From Thermoplasmatales archaeon UBA509 (GTDB taxonomy: Archaea > Thermoplasmatota > Thermoplasmata > Thermoplasmatales > Thermoplasmataceae), in NCBI GenBank assembly GCA_002498845.1, contig DAJC01000063.1, positions 1 through 33,568 on the forward strand: a stretch of DNA of 33,568 nucleotides, written 5' to 3'. A program made the translations under genes and the position numbers. Each line of letters begins with the position of its first letter. Position 1 is the first letter of the stretch. The notes beneath the pieces are model-generated. The model was given only the letters and a program-made list of their open reading frames with translations, did no database searches and was not told the origin of the DNA. Of the stretch, positions 25,352 through 32,595 are shown one piece after another.

Positions 25352-25852
25352 ATGAAGCACGAAGGATGGAAGATCGCCACAGTTGCATTGACTTTTCTCA
25401 TTATGCTTACACTGGGGATAAATCAGAGTTTTGTCTCATACAGCAATAATTTCACCACAACAGGTCATGGTTCAAATGGTACCGTCATAGTTGTGGCTAT
25501 GGAAAAAGGTCTTATGGTTCATGGGGGAATAACAGTATCTTATGAAGGAGAAGCTGTTGGTCATCCCCGTGTGATCCTACCCAATGGATCTGCATATACA
25601 GTATATTCAAGCCTGCAGGTAAATTTCAGCTTCGGACCTGTGCTATTTGCAGGTCAGACATCTGAATACGGGGGGCCAGCAAATCTTTCCATTTCGCCAT
25701 CCAGCCCAGTGGACGCCGGGGTGATAAATAACGTTACAGGTTCCTTCCTTCACACAGTCATTGACGCATATAGGGAAAACGGGGTAAACTGTTATGCAAT
25801 ATTTATCCAGAACTTTTCCGCCGCACGTGTCATTGTGGTAGGTGGTCTCTAG
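25352..25852 (+). CDS. Secreted or membrane-anchored sequon-rich protein
   Basis: A 166-aa protein with an N-terminal signal or anchor (MKHEGWKIATVALTFLIMLTLG) followed by a beta-rich extracytoplasmic domain. It carries eight N-x-S/T sequons after the signal (NQS, NFT, NGT, NGS, NFS, NLS, NVT, NFS), so it is probably heavily N-glycosylated on the cell surface. One Cys only. A TCATATTAAG box about 27 nt upstream supports ATG 25352. It overlaps the next gene by 1 nt (TAGTG), pointing to a shared transcript and a joint role with that membrane protein. Family not recognised. Confidence 0.75.
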   Translation: MKHEGWKIATVALTFLIMLTLGINQSFVSYSNNFTTTGHGSNGTVIVVAMEKGLMVHGGITVSYEGEAVGHPRVILPNGSAYTVYSSLQVNFSFGPVLFAGQTSEYGGPANLSISPSSPVDAGVINNVTGSFLHTVIDAYRENGVNCYAIFIQNFSAARVIVVGGL

Positions 25853-26532
25853 TGGACGAGAAAGAAGCCGTAGATAAAATGAGGGAGCTTAAAAAATCCC
25901 TGGAAACCACGTTGAGATACGAGAGATCTGGAATGCGGTTTCCAGAAGTTCTTCTAATTGTACTTTCGGCCATACTGGTGGCAAACATACTTTCCCTCTA
26001 CGTCAACATGTACAATCTGGAAATCCTGAATCCTTTCCTTGGAAACATACAGGCTGGAAGCAACGGCTACATAGGCGTTGAAATACCTGTGTTTGCATTC
26101 TTTGCTGCCATTGCCGTCATTGTCTATAGAATTCTCCACAAGCCGTTCACTGATCCCATTGAGAACAGCTGGGATGAATACCTCAAAGAAGGGATTATTG
26201 GAATCATGCGGATAATTGAGATTAGCAACTGGGAGGAAATCTTAATCAATCTGAAGAAGGCAAAACTGGCATTTATTGTGTTAAGTGCACTTACATTTCT
26301 GCTGTATCTTGGGATTATTTTTATACTTCTGTTCTTTGCTTACGGCATATTGATCTCAGGCATTTTCGGAATACCTGTCAATCTGTACATCATACTTCTG
26401 GGATCCATATTGATGGTGATCGCCATTGGAGACAGGACTATCAGGCAGAGTTACAATGAGCTATGGCACATGGATAATCTTGTGGCAGAACTGAGGTGGT
26501 TCTATTCCGAATTCCAGAACGCAGGAATTTAA
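25852..26532 (+). CDS. Membrane protein with cytoplasmic coiled segments
   Basis: A 226-aa protein. It has a charged N-terminal helix (1-30), then four hydrophobic helices at about 32-50, 73-93, 140-168 and 172-195, with a polar loop and a soluble C-terminal helix that includes the amphipathic ELWHMDNLVAELRWFYSEFQ. The GTG start overlaps the preceding TAG by one base. The frame ends within the presumed start region of the winged-helix gene. It looks like a partner of the secreted protein encoded just upstream. Function unknown. Confidence 0.75.
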   Translation: MDEKEAVDKMRELKKSLETTLRYERSGMRFPEVLLIVLSAILVANILSLYVNMYNLEILNPFLGNIQAGSNGYIGVEIPVFAFFAAIAVIVYRILHKPFTDPIENSWDEYLKEGIIGIMRIIEISNWEEILINLKKAKLAFIVLSALTFLLYLGIIFILLFFAYGILISGIFGIPVNLYIILLGSILMVIAIGDRTIRQSYNELWHMDNLVAELRWFYSEFQNAGI

Positions 26533-26785
26533 ACCCGATCTATACGTTATTGCCAGGATTATAAAGAACCTGATAGAGAAGGGACCCATGAACAGGACCA
26601 GACTTGCAGGAGCTTCAGAACTCTCATACGACAAATTCCTGCTCTATTTTGACTGGATGTGCAGGAAGAGTCTCATTAAAGAGGAAAGTGGTTCAGTTAT
26701 GGTTATGGACGAAGGAATCAGGACATATAACCTGCTGGTAGACTGGATACTGAAACACGTGGGGAAATTGATGTTCAGGCGTTGA
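26504..26785 (+). CDS. Winged-helix DNA-binding protein, probable AUU start
   Basis: A small archaeal winged-helix protein. The sequence from PDLYVIARIIKNLIEKG through ASELSYDKFLLYFDWMCRKSLI to the wing VMVMDEG and a final long helix matches the common one-domain archaeal wHTH pattern. Its first helix is encoded upstream of the only ATG (26588). That upstream frame has no ATG, GTG or TTG before its stop at 26492. However, GAGGTG at 26493-26498 sits 5 nt before an ATT at 26504, the same spacing as the Shine-Dalgarno of scpA. I therefore place the start at ATT 26504 (93 aa); the conservative choice is ATG 26588 (65 aa, helix 1 missing). Alternatively it is fused to the membrane protein by frameshifting. 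Probably regulates the cluster. Confidence 0.6.
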   Translation: MPNSRTQEFKPDLYVIARIIKNLIEKGPMNRTRLAGASELSYDKFLLYFDWMCRKSLIKEESGSVMVMDEGIRTYNLLVDWILKHVGKLMFRR

Positions 26786-26930
26786 ACTCCACAGTGTGTT
26801 TAATTCTGCAGACTCTTCAATCCTTTCCAAAAATGTGTTGCATTAAGACTGATTTTGATGGATCGTGGTCGAAAATCATATACGGTAAAGAACTGAAAAG
26901 AGATAAGTAGCTTTACTACATTTCAAAAAT

Positions 26931-28154
26931 ATGAAAAAAATAGTCATAATTGGAGGAGGCTTTGCAGGCCTCAGGGTTCTTTACAGGCTCAGAAAAGTTC
27001 TTGGAACTACTGTGGACATTACGCTAATTGACCGATCTGAATTTAGTATCGAAAAACCCTCTCTACCGGAGGTTGCGTTTGCAGGGAAGGAACCTTCAAA
27101 GGTTCGGATTCCGTTAAAACAGACAGTGGAAAGGAAATGGTCAAAATTTGTAATGGATAATGTCGCAAATATTGATCCTGTGAATAAGGTTGTTATTACA
27201 GACGGTGGATCCAGAATAAACTATGACATTCTTCTTATAGCCACAGGCGCAGTGAAAGATTATGATTCAATCATGGGGTTTAGAAATAATGGCTTCTCTA
27301 TCTGTGATGATTTCCAGGCTGAACGCCTGGCGAAGCGGTTGGAAAGTTTTGAAGGTGGTAAGATTGTAATAGGGTCAGCACGTACAGAGTGGGACAGGGA
27401 AAGCACAACCATAAAACTGGACGCCCCCTGTGAAGGTCCAATTGGCGAAGTTATGTTCATGATGGATACCTATCTGCGTGAAAGAGGGATCAGGGAAAAG
27501 TCAAGTATAACAGTATTCACGCCAGGATCAGTATTCTTCGATGACGTAGGGGAGAGCATACATGCTGAGCTTGGTCCATTCATGAAAGCACACAATATTT
27601 CTGTTCTTACAAATAAGATACTCACTGGAATTGATGAACACTCAGTTCATTTTAACGATGGGAGCGATCTTGAAAGTGATCTGTCCATTATTATCCCTCC
27701 CTACAGGGGCCCAGATGTTATAACTTCCTCCAGCCTGGGAGATAGCCGTGGATTCATAAAAACAGATGATGAGATGCGACATAAAATCTACAGGGATATT
27801 TTTGTGGTTGGAGACGTGAATGCAGATTCAATGCCAAAATTGGGTCATATAGCCATTATGCAAGCAGACGTTGCAGCAGCCGCAATAATCAAGGAGATGA
27901 CAAATCATGGAGAAGTGCCGAAACCCAAACCTGAGATTTTCTGCATAATGAATCGGGGAAGTGACGGGGCTACTGTTATACTTTCAGATACACTGTTTGG
28001 AGGGCATCGGGATATTGCATACAGCGGGAGACTGGCATCTACCTTTAAATGGGGATTTGATTCATATTACTTTTACACACACGGACATATGCCACCGGAA
28101 ATATTCCAGGAGCCTGTGGAGTGGCTTGTGAAACTTCTGAAGACAAATGAATGA
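26931..28154 (+). CDS. Sulfide:quinone oxidoreductase-like / NDH-2-type flavoprotein
   Basis: A 407-aa FAD-dependent pyridine-nucleotide-disulfide oxidoreductase of the SQR/FCSD/NDH-2 group, a membrane-associated quinone reductase. The N-terminal FAD site is VIIGGGFAG, with acidic end D34. IATG lies near 103-106, and the second FAD motif is IFVVGDVNA near 290-298. Three Cys (C125, C167, C338) are spaced much as the three functional Cys of archaeal SQR, and the middle one is in APCEGPIGE. The C-terminus is amphipathic (EIFQEPVEWLVKLLK), as expected for monotopic membrane binding. This supports SQR over NDH-2, but substrate is inference. A TATA-like GATAAGTA lies about 26 nt upstream. Confidence 0.82.
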   Translation: MKKIVIIGGGFAGLRVLYRLRKVLGTTVDITLIDRSEFSIEKPSLPEVAFAGKEPSKVRIPLKQTVERKWSKFVMDNVANIDPVNKVVITDGGSRINYDILLIATGAVKDYDSIMGFRNNGFSICDDFQAERLAKRLESFEGGKIVIGSARTEWDRESTTIKLDAPCEGPIGEVMFMMDTYLRERGIREKSSITVFTPGSVFFDDVGESIHAELGPFMKAHNISVLTNKILTGIDEHSVHFNDGSDLESDLSIIIPPYRGPDVITSSSLGDSRGFIKTDDEMRHKIYRDIFVVGDVNADSMPKLGHIAIMQADVAAAAIIKEMTNHGEVPKPKPEIFCIMNRGSDGATVILSDTLFGGHRDIAYSGRLASTFKWGFDSYYFYTHGHMPPEIFQEPVEWLVKLLKTNE

Positions 28155-28176
28155 AAAATTCTACGGCCGGACAAAT

Positions 28177-28190
28177 CTATTTTTTAATAG
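28177..28190 (+). terminator. Hairpin with T-run after the SQR-like gene
   Basis: CTATT-TTTT-AATAG: a 5-bp stem with a TTTT loop, containing six consecutive T, 23 nt after the SQR-like stop codon. Confidence 0.4.
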
Positions 28191-28615
28191 GCAAAATCAT
28201 TTTAGGATTAGCTCATTTTAATTCGTAATTTTCAAAAGTTTAAGCTTGGGCCCCTAACCCCTGTTAATAAGCATCGGTTGAAGATTGTTATCCGCCTGAG
28301 ACATTTACTGAATGGAAGATGGATATCCATACACAAGCGTCTGCTAATCATAACATTGAAGCAACGGCCAGCTGTCCAAGCAATCAGAGTAGAAGGTACT
28401 CTGTTATTGCCGCTGCCAGGTTTTTTCTGGCCCAAGACAGGAAAAAATTGACCCGTAATTCCGGGAGATATAAATTTGTGAGATCTGTCCATGCACCAAA
28501 ATATTCGAAGTAACATGGAAGCAATATTCACAGCATAGTCGCACATCTTTGTCCGAAGTCATCCCATTGGCGAATAATCATATTGTGCGCAAGGTTTTCT
28601 ATCAGTGTGGCCAAC
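28191..28615 (+). other. Non-coding or decayed region, no gene supported
   Basis: A/T-rich DNA. The two open frames here (64 codons on plus from 28319, 104 codons on minus to 28232) have unconvincing composition, no promoter at the usual distance and no recognisable domain. This marks the change from compact core DNA to the accessory region. Confidence 0.4.
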
Positions 28616-28960
28616 ATGAACTCTAAACGTGCGGAAGATGTTGCGCACTTAAGGTGCCAGAATAAATCGGTAAAATATATCAGCAAAAAACTTTCAATAA
28701 AAAGAGATGACATAGAAAGAATGATAGCCCAATGGATTATTGACACTGATTATTATATAGAGCATGCAGTGTCTGGGCATAAAATAGATAAGAATCCAGA
28801 CGCGAATTCTGTTTTGGAAGCTATCAAGTCAAGCTCCACTATCATTCCTCTGCAAGGTGAGATTCTGGACTACGTGGCATTACATCGCTCAGATCACCAT
28901 GATCGCATAATGGATTGCATACGATTCCATCTTCTAGAAGCAATCAAAAGTACAACGTAA
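28616..28960 (+). CDS. Hypothetical protein with N-terminal HTH-like segment
   Basis: A 114-aa protein. Residues 4-40 (RAEDVAHLRCQNKSVKYISKKLSIKRDDIERMI) read as a helix-turn-helix of the kind found in resolvases and transposon regulators, followed by two helical stretches. It starts at ATG 28616, 11 codons below a TTG. A CATATT box near 28579-28584 would leave a leader of about 9 nt. No neighbours share a transcript. Could be a regulator or a remnant of a mobile-element gene; not recognised further. Confidence 0.5.
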   Translation: MNSKRAEDVAHLRCQNKSVKYISKKLSIKRDDIERMIAQWIIDTDYYIEHAVSGHKIDKNPDANSVLEAIKSSSTIIPLQGEILDYVALHRSDHHDRIMDCIRFHLLEAIKSTT

Positions 28961-29321
28961 TCGGCGAAAGCTGACTTGAACCCTCAGTGGACCTTTCCGC
29001 TTAAAAAGCCGCAGTTGAAATTCCTAATAGTATGAGAGTAAATAGATGGGAAGAAATCAATTATATCTTGGATAGCCGCATCATTCACAAAGCGTGAAGA
29101 ATGGTTGGGAGCAAATGTATTCACTCGAAAGTTTGGGGTCCAGAATATAAAAAGAGCAACAATCATGCAAACCAAGATGGAACTATCTAGTCTTGTTGCA
29201 GAGATTGGTGTTTAGATTTTTCTTATCATTACTATCATGCTATTTTTCTCAGCCAATTCTTATAATATTGCATTTAGGAAAAGAATATACTGGCTCTGTA
29301 AATAAAGTCCTTGACCTACAG
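28961..29321 (+). other. Decayed coding traces upstream of the ABC genes
   Basis: No intact gene. Two short frames look like pieces of one former gene: ATG 29032 to 29097 (MRVNRWEEINYILDSRIIHKA), and an overlapping frame from about 29042 to TAG 29215 that contains KREEWLGANVFTRKFGVQ and ends MELSSLVAEIGV. A frameshift would join them. No family was recognised. Confidence 0.3.
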
Positions 29322-29378
29322 ATGATAGACGTTGACTGACGTACGAAAACCTTTGGGAAATTCATTGCCGTTGACGGA

Positions 29379-30242
29379 TTGACTTTTCAAGTGGAAGATG
29401 GTGAGATTTTCGGCCTCTTAGGCCCGAACGGTGCTGGGAAAACGACTACAATAAGGATGCTTGCATGCCTCATCTCCAGGACGAGCGGGGACGCAAGAAT
29501 TGATAACTTTTCCATAAGCAGTAAAGAAGATTCGATGAAGATAAGAAGAATTATAGGTCTGGTGGCCGAGAACGTTGGCCTTTACGAGGAACTCAGTGCA
29601 TATAAGAACATAGATTTTTACGGAAAACTTTACGGAATCCCAGAAGACCAGCTAAAGGAAAATTTAAAGCACCTTCAGGACGAACTTGGCCTCTGGGATG
29701 TTAGAGACAGGCCAGTTGCAACATTCTCAAAAGGAATGAAACAGAAGGTTGCGATTGCCAGAGCTCTTTCGCATGATCCCAAGGTTCTCTTCATGGACGA
29801 ACCTACGGCAAACCTAGACCCGGGAGCAGCCAAGGTGGTGCGGGACTCTATCTTGAACATGAAAAGGGAAGGAAAGACAACAATCGTTAACACACATAAT
29901 CTGGACGAAGCTCAGAGGATCTGTGATACTATAGGAATACTGAAGACAAAACTCATAACCATAGGATCACCTGAACATTTAAAGGACTCGTTGCGAAGGG
30001 ACGAAACGTTTATAGAGTTAGAGGAAGTGAATGACAGAATCGTTTCAGCAATAAAAGCTGTTTCATCTGCTCAGTTTGAGATCGACGGGAAAAGATTGAT
30101 CCTAGATTTTAGGAACCCCCTTGTTGAAAATCCAGTCTTGATCAAGGCGATAACATCTGTTGGAGGCAACGTGGTTGCAGTGAACCAACTTTCCCCCACA
30201 ATGGAAGAAGTTTACCTCAAGGCCGTGAGGGAAGAAATATGA
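29379..30242 (+). CDS. ABC transporter ATP-binding protein, 5' end interrupted by TGA
   Basis: Nucleotide-binding subunit of an ABC-2-type exporter. Walker A GPNGAGKTT, Q-loop region AENVGLYEEL, signature FSKGMKQKVAIA, Walker B VLFMDEPTANLDP and the switch His in VNTHNL are all intact. A C-terminal domain typical of drug/lantibiotic exporters follows. The natural start appears to be ATG 29322 (MIDVD), but codon 6 is TGA (29337-29339). The frame then continues with RTKTFGKFIAVDG, so the family N-terminus is coded but cut off. The interval given is the longest uninterrupted frame, from TTG 29379, and lacks the first strands. It overlaps the permease gene as ATGA. Confidence 0.8.
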   Translation: MTFQVEDGEIFGLLGPNGAGKTTTIRMLACLISRTSGDARIDNFSISSKEDSMKIRRIIGLVAENVGLYEELSAYKNIDFYGKLYGIPEDQLKENLKHLQDELGLWDVRDRPVATFSKGMKQKVAIARALSHDPKVLFMDEPTANLDPGAAKVVRDSILNMKREGKTTIVNTHNLDEAQRICDTIGILKTKLITIGSPEHLKDSLRRDETFIELEEVNDRIVSAIKAVSSAQFEIDGKRLILDFRNPLVENPVLIKAITSVGGNVVAVNQLSPTMEEVYLKAVREEI

Positions 30243-30982
30243 GCTTCCGGAATGCATGGATAATCACTCAGAAGGAGTTTTCCATAATACGACTGAAGAA
30301 GATCCCGATTTATTTTTACTTAGTTCTTCCTCTCGCACTGGCGATTTGACTTCCTCTGTTGGTTTGGCATGTGATAAATGGTGCTTCCATAAACGCTACT
30401 GACATATATTACATATCGGGACTACCGAATGCGTTTGAGTTCTTCTTTGCGACTATTGCTGTGATACTATCTTCATATACTGCAGCTTACAGCATAGTTG
30501 GTGAAAAAATACAGAAAAGTCTTGAACCACTGCTATCCACACCAGTCTCTGACGGGGAAATTATTCTCGGCAAGGCTATTTCCGCTTTCATTCCTTCATT
30601 CACGGCAGTATTGTTGGCAAACTCAATTTACATGGCCTTGATTGATAGGGTTACTTACCATCTCCTGGGTTATTCTCATTATCCGAACTTGTCAGCAGTC
30701 ATCGTACTCCTTCTTCTGGTATCCCTTGGTATAATCATCTCCATAGAAGTTAGCACGATGTCTTCAGCGAGAGTCAATGATCCTAGAAGCGCTCATCAGC
30801 TATCCATGGTTGGCTCCATTCCATTCTTTATCGTCTATATTTTGACAGAGATCAGTGTGATTTCCCTCACGAACACGACCCTGCTGATTATATCTGGCAT
30901 TGTAGTGGCGGTTGATGTGCTTATGTATCCCATAGTGATAAAGACGTTCAGTAGAGAAATGATTCTAACAAACTGGAAGTGA
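30239..30982 (+). pseudogene. ABC-2-type permease, interrupted by in-frame TGA
   Basis: Membrane subunit paired with the preceding ATPase. From ATG 30239, which overlaps the ATPase stop (ATGA), the frame has 247 codons, with TGA at 30347-30349 (codon 37). It falls in the first membrane helix, between VLPLALAI and LPLLVWHVING. The downstream part has about five more hydrophobic helices and the conserved cytoplasmic segment KIQKSLEPLLSTPVSDGEIILGKAI, typical of ABC-2 permeases. Apart from the TGA, the frame is undamaged. The position usually holds a small residue; GGA to TGA would explain it. Function as exporter would require readthrough or is lost. Confidence 0.75.
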
Positions 30983-31030
30983 AAAAAGTACGAATTCATT
31001 TTCTCTATATAGTGCAGATTATACATTTCG

Positions 31031-31080
31031 CAATTGGTAAAGGATAAGTAGGAAGTCGATTATTTAATTAAGCGGATACC
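31031..31080 (+). repeat. Toxin-associated 50-nt repeat, copy 1
   Basis: Fifty nucleotides starting CAATTGGTAAAGGATA and ending GCGGATACC. They match copy 2 (32523-32572) at 40 of 50 positions without gaps, including a shared TCGATTATTT block and a GGATACC end. It lies 65 nt beyond the vapC stop codon. Confidence 0.7.
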
Positions 31081-31145
31081 GAGAACGTGCAAAGTATTGT
31101 ATTTTCAATGCTGGTTTTTCCCTGACTCTAGTAATGCGTAGGTCT

Positions 31146-31571
31146 TCAATTGAAAACCTCTTGTACTTTCTTGACCTCCAAACCCAGCTTCTTGGCTTCC
31201 CGATACATTTCCTTGTCGTCGGTCAACAAAGCCATCTGATGAAATTTGCTGTAGAAAACATACGATGAATCATAAAAAGTGAGTCCGGTTGATAGTGAAA
31301 GTTTCATTATTTCCGTTATATCTAAAGCGTTAAGTCTAATCACTCTGATATTGGCAATTACTTTCTGGATTTCTTTTGTCAAATCTAGTATGATCTCTCT
31401 TTCGAGCCCCCTTATATGACCATCATTTCCTTTTGTTAGTATGCTACCAATCTCGTAACCAGTTAGGTCCAGCACAGAGGACTCTTTTAGAATTTTATGC
31501 ACCTTTTCTTCCGAATCCAAGAAGAATAGAGTGAAGAGTGAACTTGAATCCAAAACATAACTCAAAACCAC
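31146..31571 (-). CDS. vapC: VapC-type PIN-domain toxin
   Basis: A 141-aa PIN-domain ribonuclease, the toxin of a type II toxin-antitoxin pair; it would cleave RNA when freed from its antitoxin. The metal-binding acids of the family are at D8 (YVLDSSSLF), E40 (LTGYEIG), D101 (TFYDSSYV) and D118/D119 (LLTDDKEM). The GTG start at 31571 follows the vapB stop by 4 nt, with GGTGAT upstream serving as Shine-Dalgarno. Target RNA cannot be inferred. Confidence 0.88.
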   Translation of the reverse strand: MVLSYVLDSSSLFTLFFLDSEEKVHKILKESSVLDLTGYEIGSILTKGNDGHIRGLEREIILDLTKEIQKVIANIRVIRLNALDITEIMKLSLSTGLTFYDSSYVFYSKFHQMALLTDDKEMYREAKKLGLEVKKVQEVFN

Positions 31572-31575
31572 CCTA

Positions 31576-31800
31576 TCACCTTTGATCCCGGTCTTCTCTT
31601 AAATCCGCAAGAATTTGGTTACGATCAACGTTCTTTAGCATTCTGTGTATCTTAGAAATACTTTCTAAGAATTCTTTATCGTTTCTTCTCTCAATCTCAT
31701 TCTTCAATGACTCCCTCATTACCTCCGAGTAATTTATCTTCAACCTCTTAGCTTCTGCCAACGTCTGTTCATCCACACGTATACTTACAAGTTTTGTCAT
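31576..31800 (-). CDS. vapB: VapB-type antitoxin
   Basis: A 74-aa antitoxin. The N-terminal strand-helix-helix (KLVSIRVDEQTLAEAKRLKINYSEVMRESLK) resembles the CopG/ribbon-helix-helix DNA-binding fold. The charged C-terminal tail (KNVDRNQILADLREDRDQR) would wrap VapC. ATG 31800 is chosen over the in-frame ATGs at 31848 and 31824 because a perfect TATATATA box lies 27 nt upstream. Autoregulation is suggested by an inverted repeat between the box and the start codon. Confidence 0.85.
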   Translation of the reverse strand: MTKLVSIRVDEQTLAEAKRLKINYSEVMRESLKNEIERRNDKEFLESISKIHRMLKNVDRNQILADLREDRDQR

Positions 31801-31803
31801 ACA

Positions 31804-31812
31804 ATACTGTAT
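31804..31812 (-). promoter_or_regulatory. Candidate VapB operator
   Basis: ATAC-N-GTAT, an interrupted palindrome, lies between the TATA box and the vapB start. This suits repression by VapB or VapBC. Confidence 0.4.
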
Positions 31813-31822
31813 GTTATTTCCC

Positions 31823-31831
31823 ATATATATA
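31823..31831 (-). promoter_or_regulatory. TATA box for vapBC
   Basis: ATATATATA is centred 27 nt upstream of ATG 31800, fitting a leaderless mRNA. Confidence 0.65.
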
Positions 31832-31948
31832 CCTTGTGACCATTTCACTAATTTCTGTGGTTTTAAGTTTCAGAAAAACTGTAGGCAATTATTGGATATA
31901 ATAGGACAATGACGGAGAATCTTATTCCACATCTTCACTGAAGAGGTC

Positions 31949-32143
31949 TTAACTAACTTTCTTAATTTCGTAAGTGTCTACAATTTCAACCCCTAGATTA
32001 TGCTGAAACATTAGGTCAACCATTTTTTCGCCATTTATCGATACTACTTTCTTAGAAATAGAGCCAATCCAACTTGCAGCATATCTGGTGAATGTGGATG
32101 TTGTTAATATGACGCCCCTATCGGCAGGTATCTTGGATTCGAA
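31949..32143 (-). pseudogene. C-terminal remnant of an Mrr-type restriction endonuclease
   Basis: A 64-codon open frame without a start codon. Its translation, ESKIPADRGVILTTSTFTRYA followed by KKVVSINGEKMVDLMFQHNLGVEIVDTYEIKKV, matches the end of Mrr_cat (restriction endonuclease type IV-like) domains: the (G)V(I/F)(I)T(T)S(x)F strand, the (L/I)(I/V)(D/N)G(E/K)(K/x)(L/M) motif and the final NxGV strand. The catalytic D/E-x-K part is missing, and an in-frame TAA lies at 32144-32146. Upstream sequence in another frame (MAVSENRLFINS) may be a frameshifted continuation. Decayed defence gene between the two toxin-antitoxin modules. The rest of 31849-32595 has no gene I can support. Confidence 0.65.
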
Positions 32144-32314
32144 TTAATAAAAAGCCTATTCTCAGAAACTGCCATAGGAAGATGTCACCTTAATCCTTAT
32201 TGTTAGTGTTTATTTTCATATTCTGGAAATATAATCTAGATGAACTTTTGACGTATCGCTGTTACGCTATCTGCCATTTTTGTCAAGGACTGGCCCATTG
32301 TCTTTTAAATAAGC

Positions 32315-32400
32315 CATAATGGTAAAGTGTGATAGAATGGCAACTAAACAATGCAGACACAGAGTCCATGCTATTACTCTATGAGCACCACACTTTTATG
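32315..32400 (+). repeat. Long imperfect hairpin (MITE- or small-RNA-like)
   Basis: CATAA (32315-32319) plus AAGTGTG (32325-32331) are complementary to CACACTTTTATG (32389-32400), giving a 12-bp stem with one 5-nt bulge and a 57-nt loop. Inner ATAG/CTAT pairs may extend it. It lies in the gene-free stretch before hicAB. A further small hairpin, AGAAGT-TTA-ACTTCT, is at 32480-32494. Confidence 0.4.
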
Positions 32401-32522
32401 CAAATTCCTTCTTCAAAATGAATTACTCGAAACGTTCTGCAGTCACAAAATAAATACTTTTAAAATGTACATACAAATGAGAAGTTTAACTTCTATATGT
32501 CAACATTGTTAATATTCAATGA

Positions 32523-32572
32523 CAATTGCACAAGGATAGGTGGTAATTCGATTATTTGATTACGTGGATACC
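32523..32572 (+). repeat. Toxin-associated 50-nt repeat, copy 2
   Basis: Fifty nucleotides starting CAATTGCACAAGGATA and ending GTGGATACC. They match copy 1 at 40 of 50 positions in the same orientation. It lies 23 nt beyond the hicA stop codon. Confidence 0.7.
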
Positions 32573-32595
32573 AAACAATATTTCGGCTAACTTCA

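Noticed and set aside
28232..28546. 104-codon minus-strand open frame
   Set aside because: No promoter, domain or plausible composition; probably chance in low-complexity DNA.
28966..29010. GGTTCAAGTC-like tRNA T-loop sequence on the minus strand, suggesting a tRNA or integration site
   Set aside because: The flanking bases do not form a T-stem or acceptor stem and no D-arm or anticodon arm was found.
29307..32291. AGTCCTTGAC at 29307 and its complement GTCAAGGACT at 32282 as ends of an insertion sequence
   Set aside because: Only ten bases match, no transposase lies between, no target duplication is visible, and matches of this length arise by chance in several kilobases.
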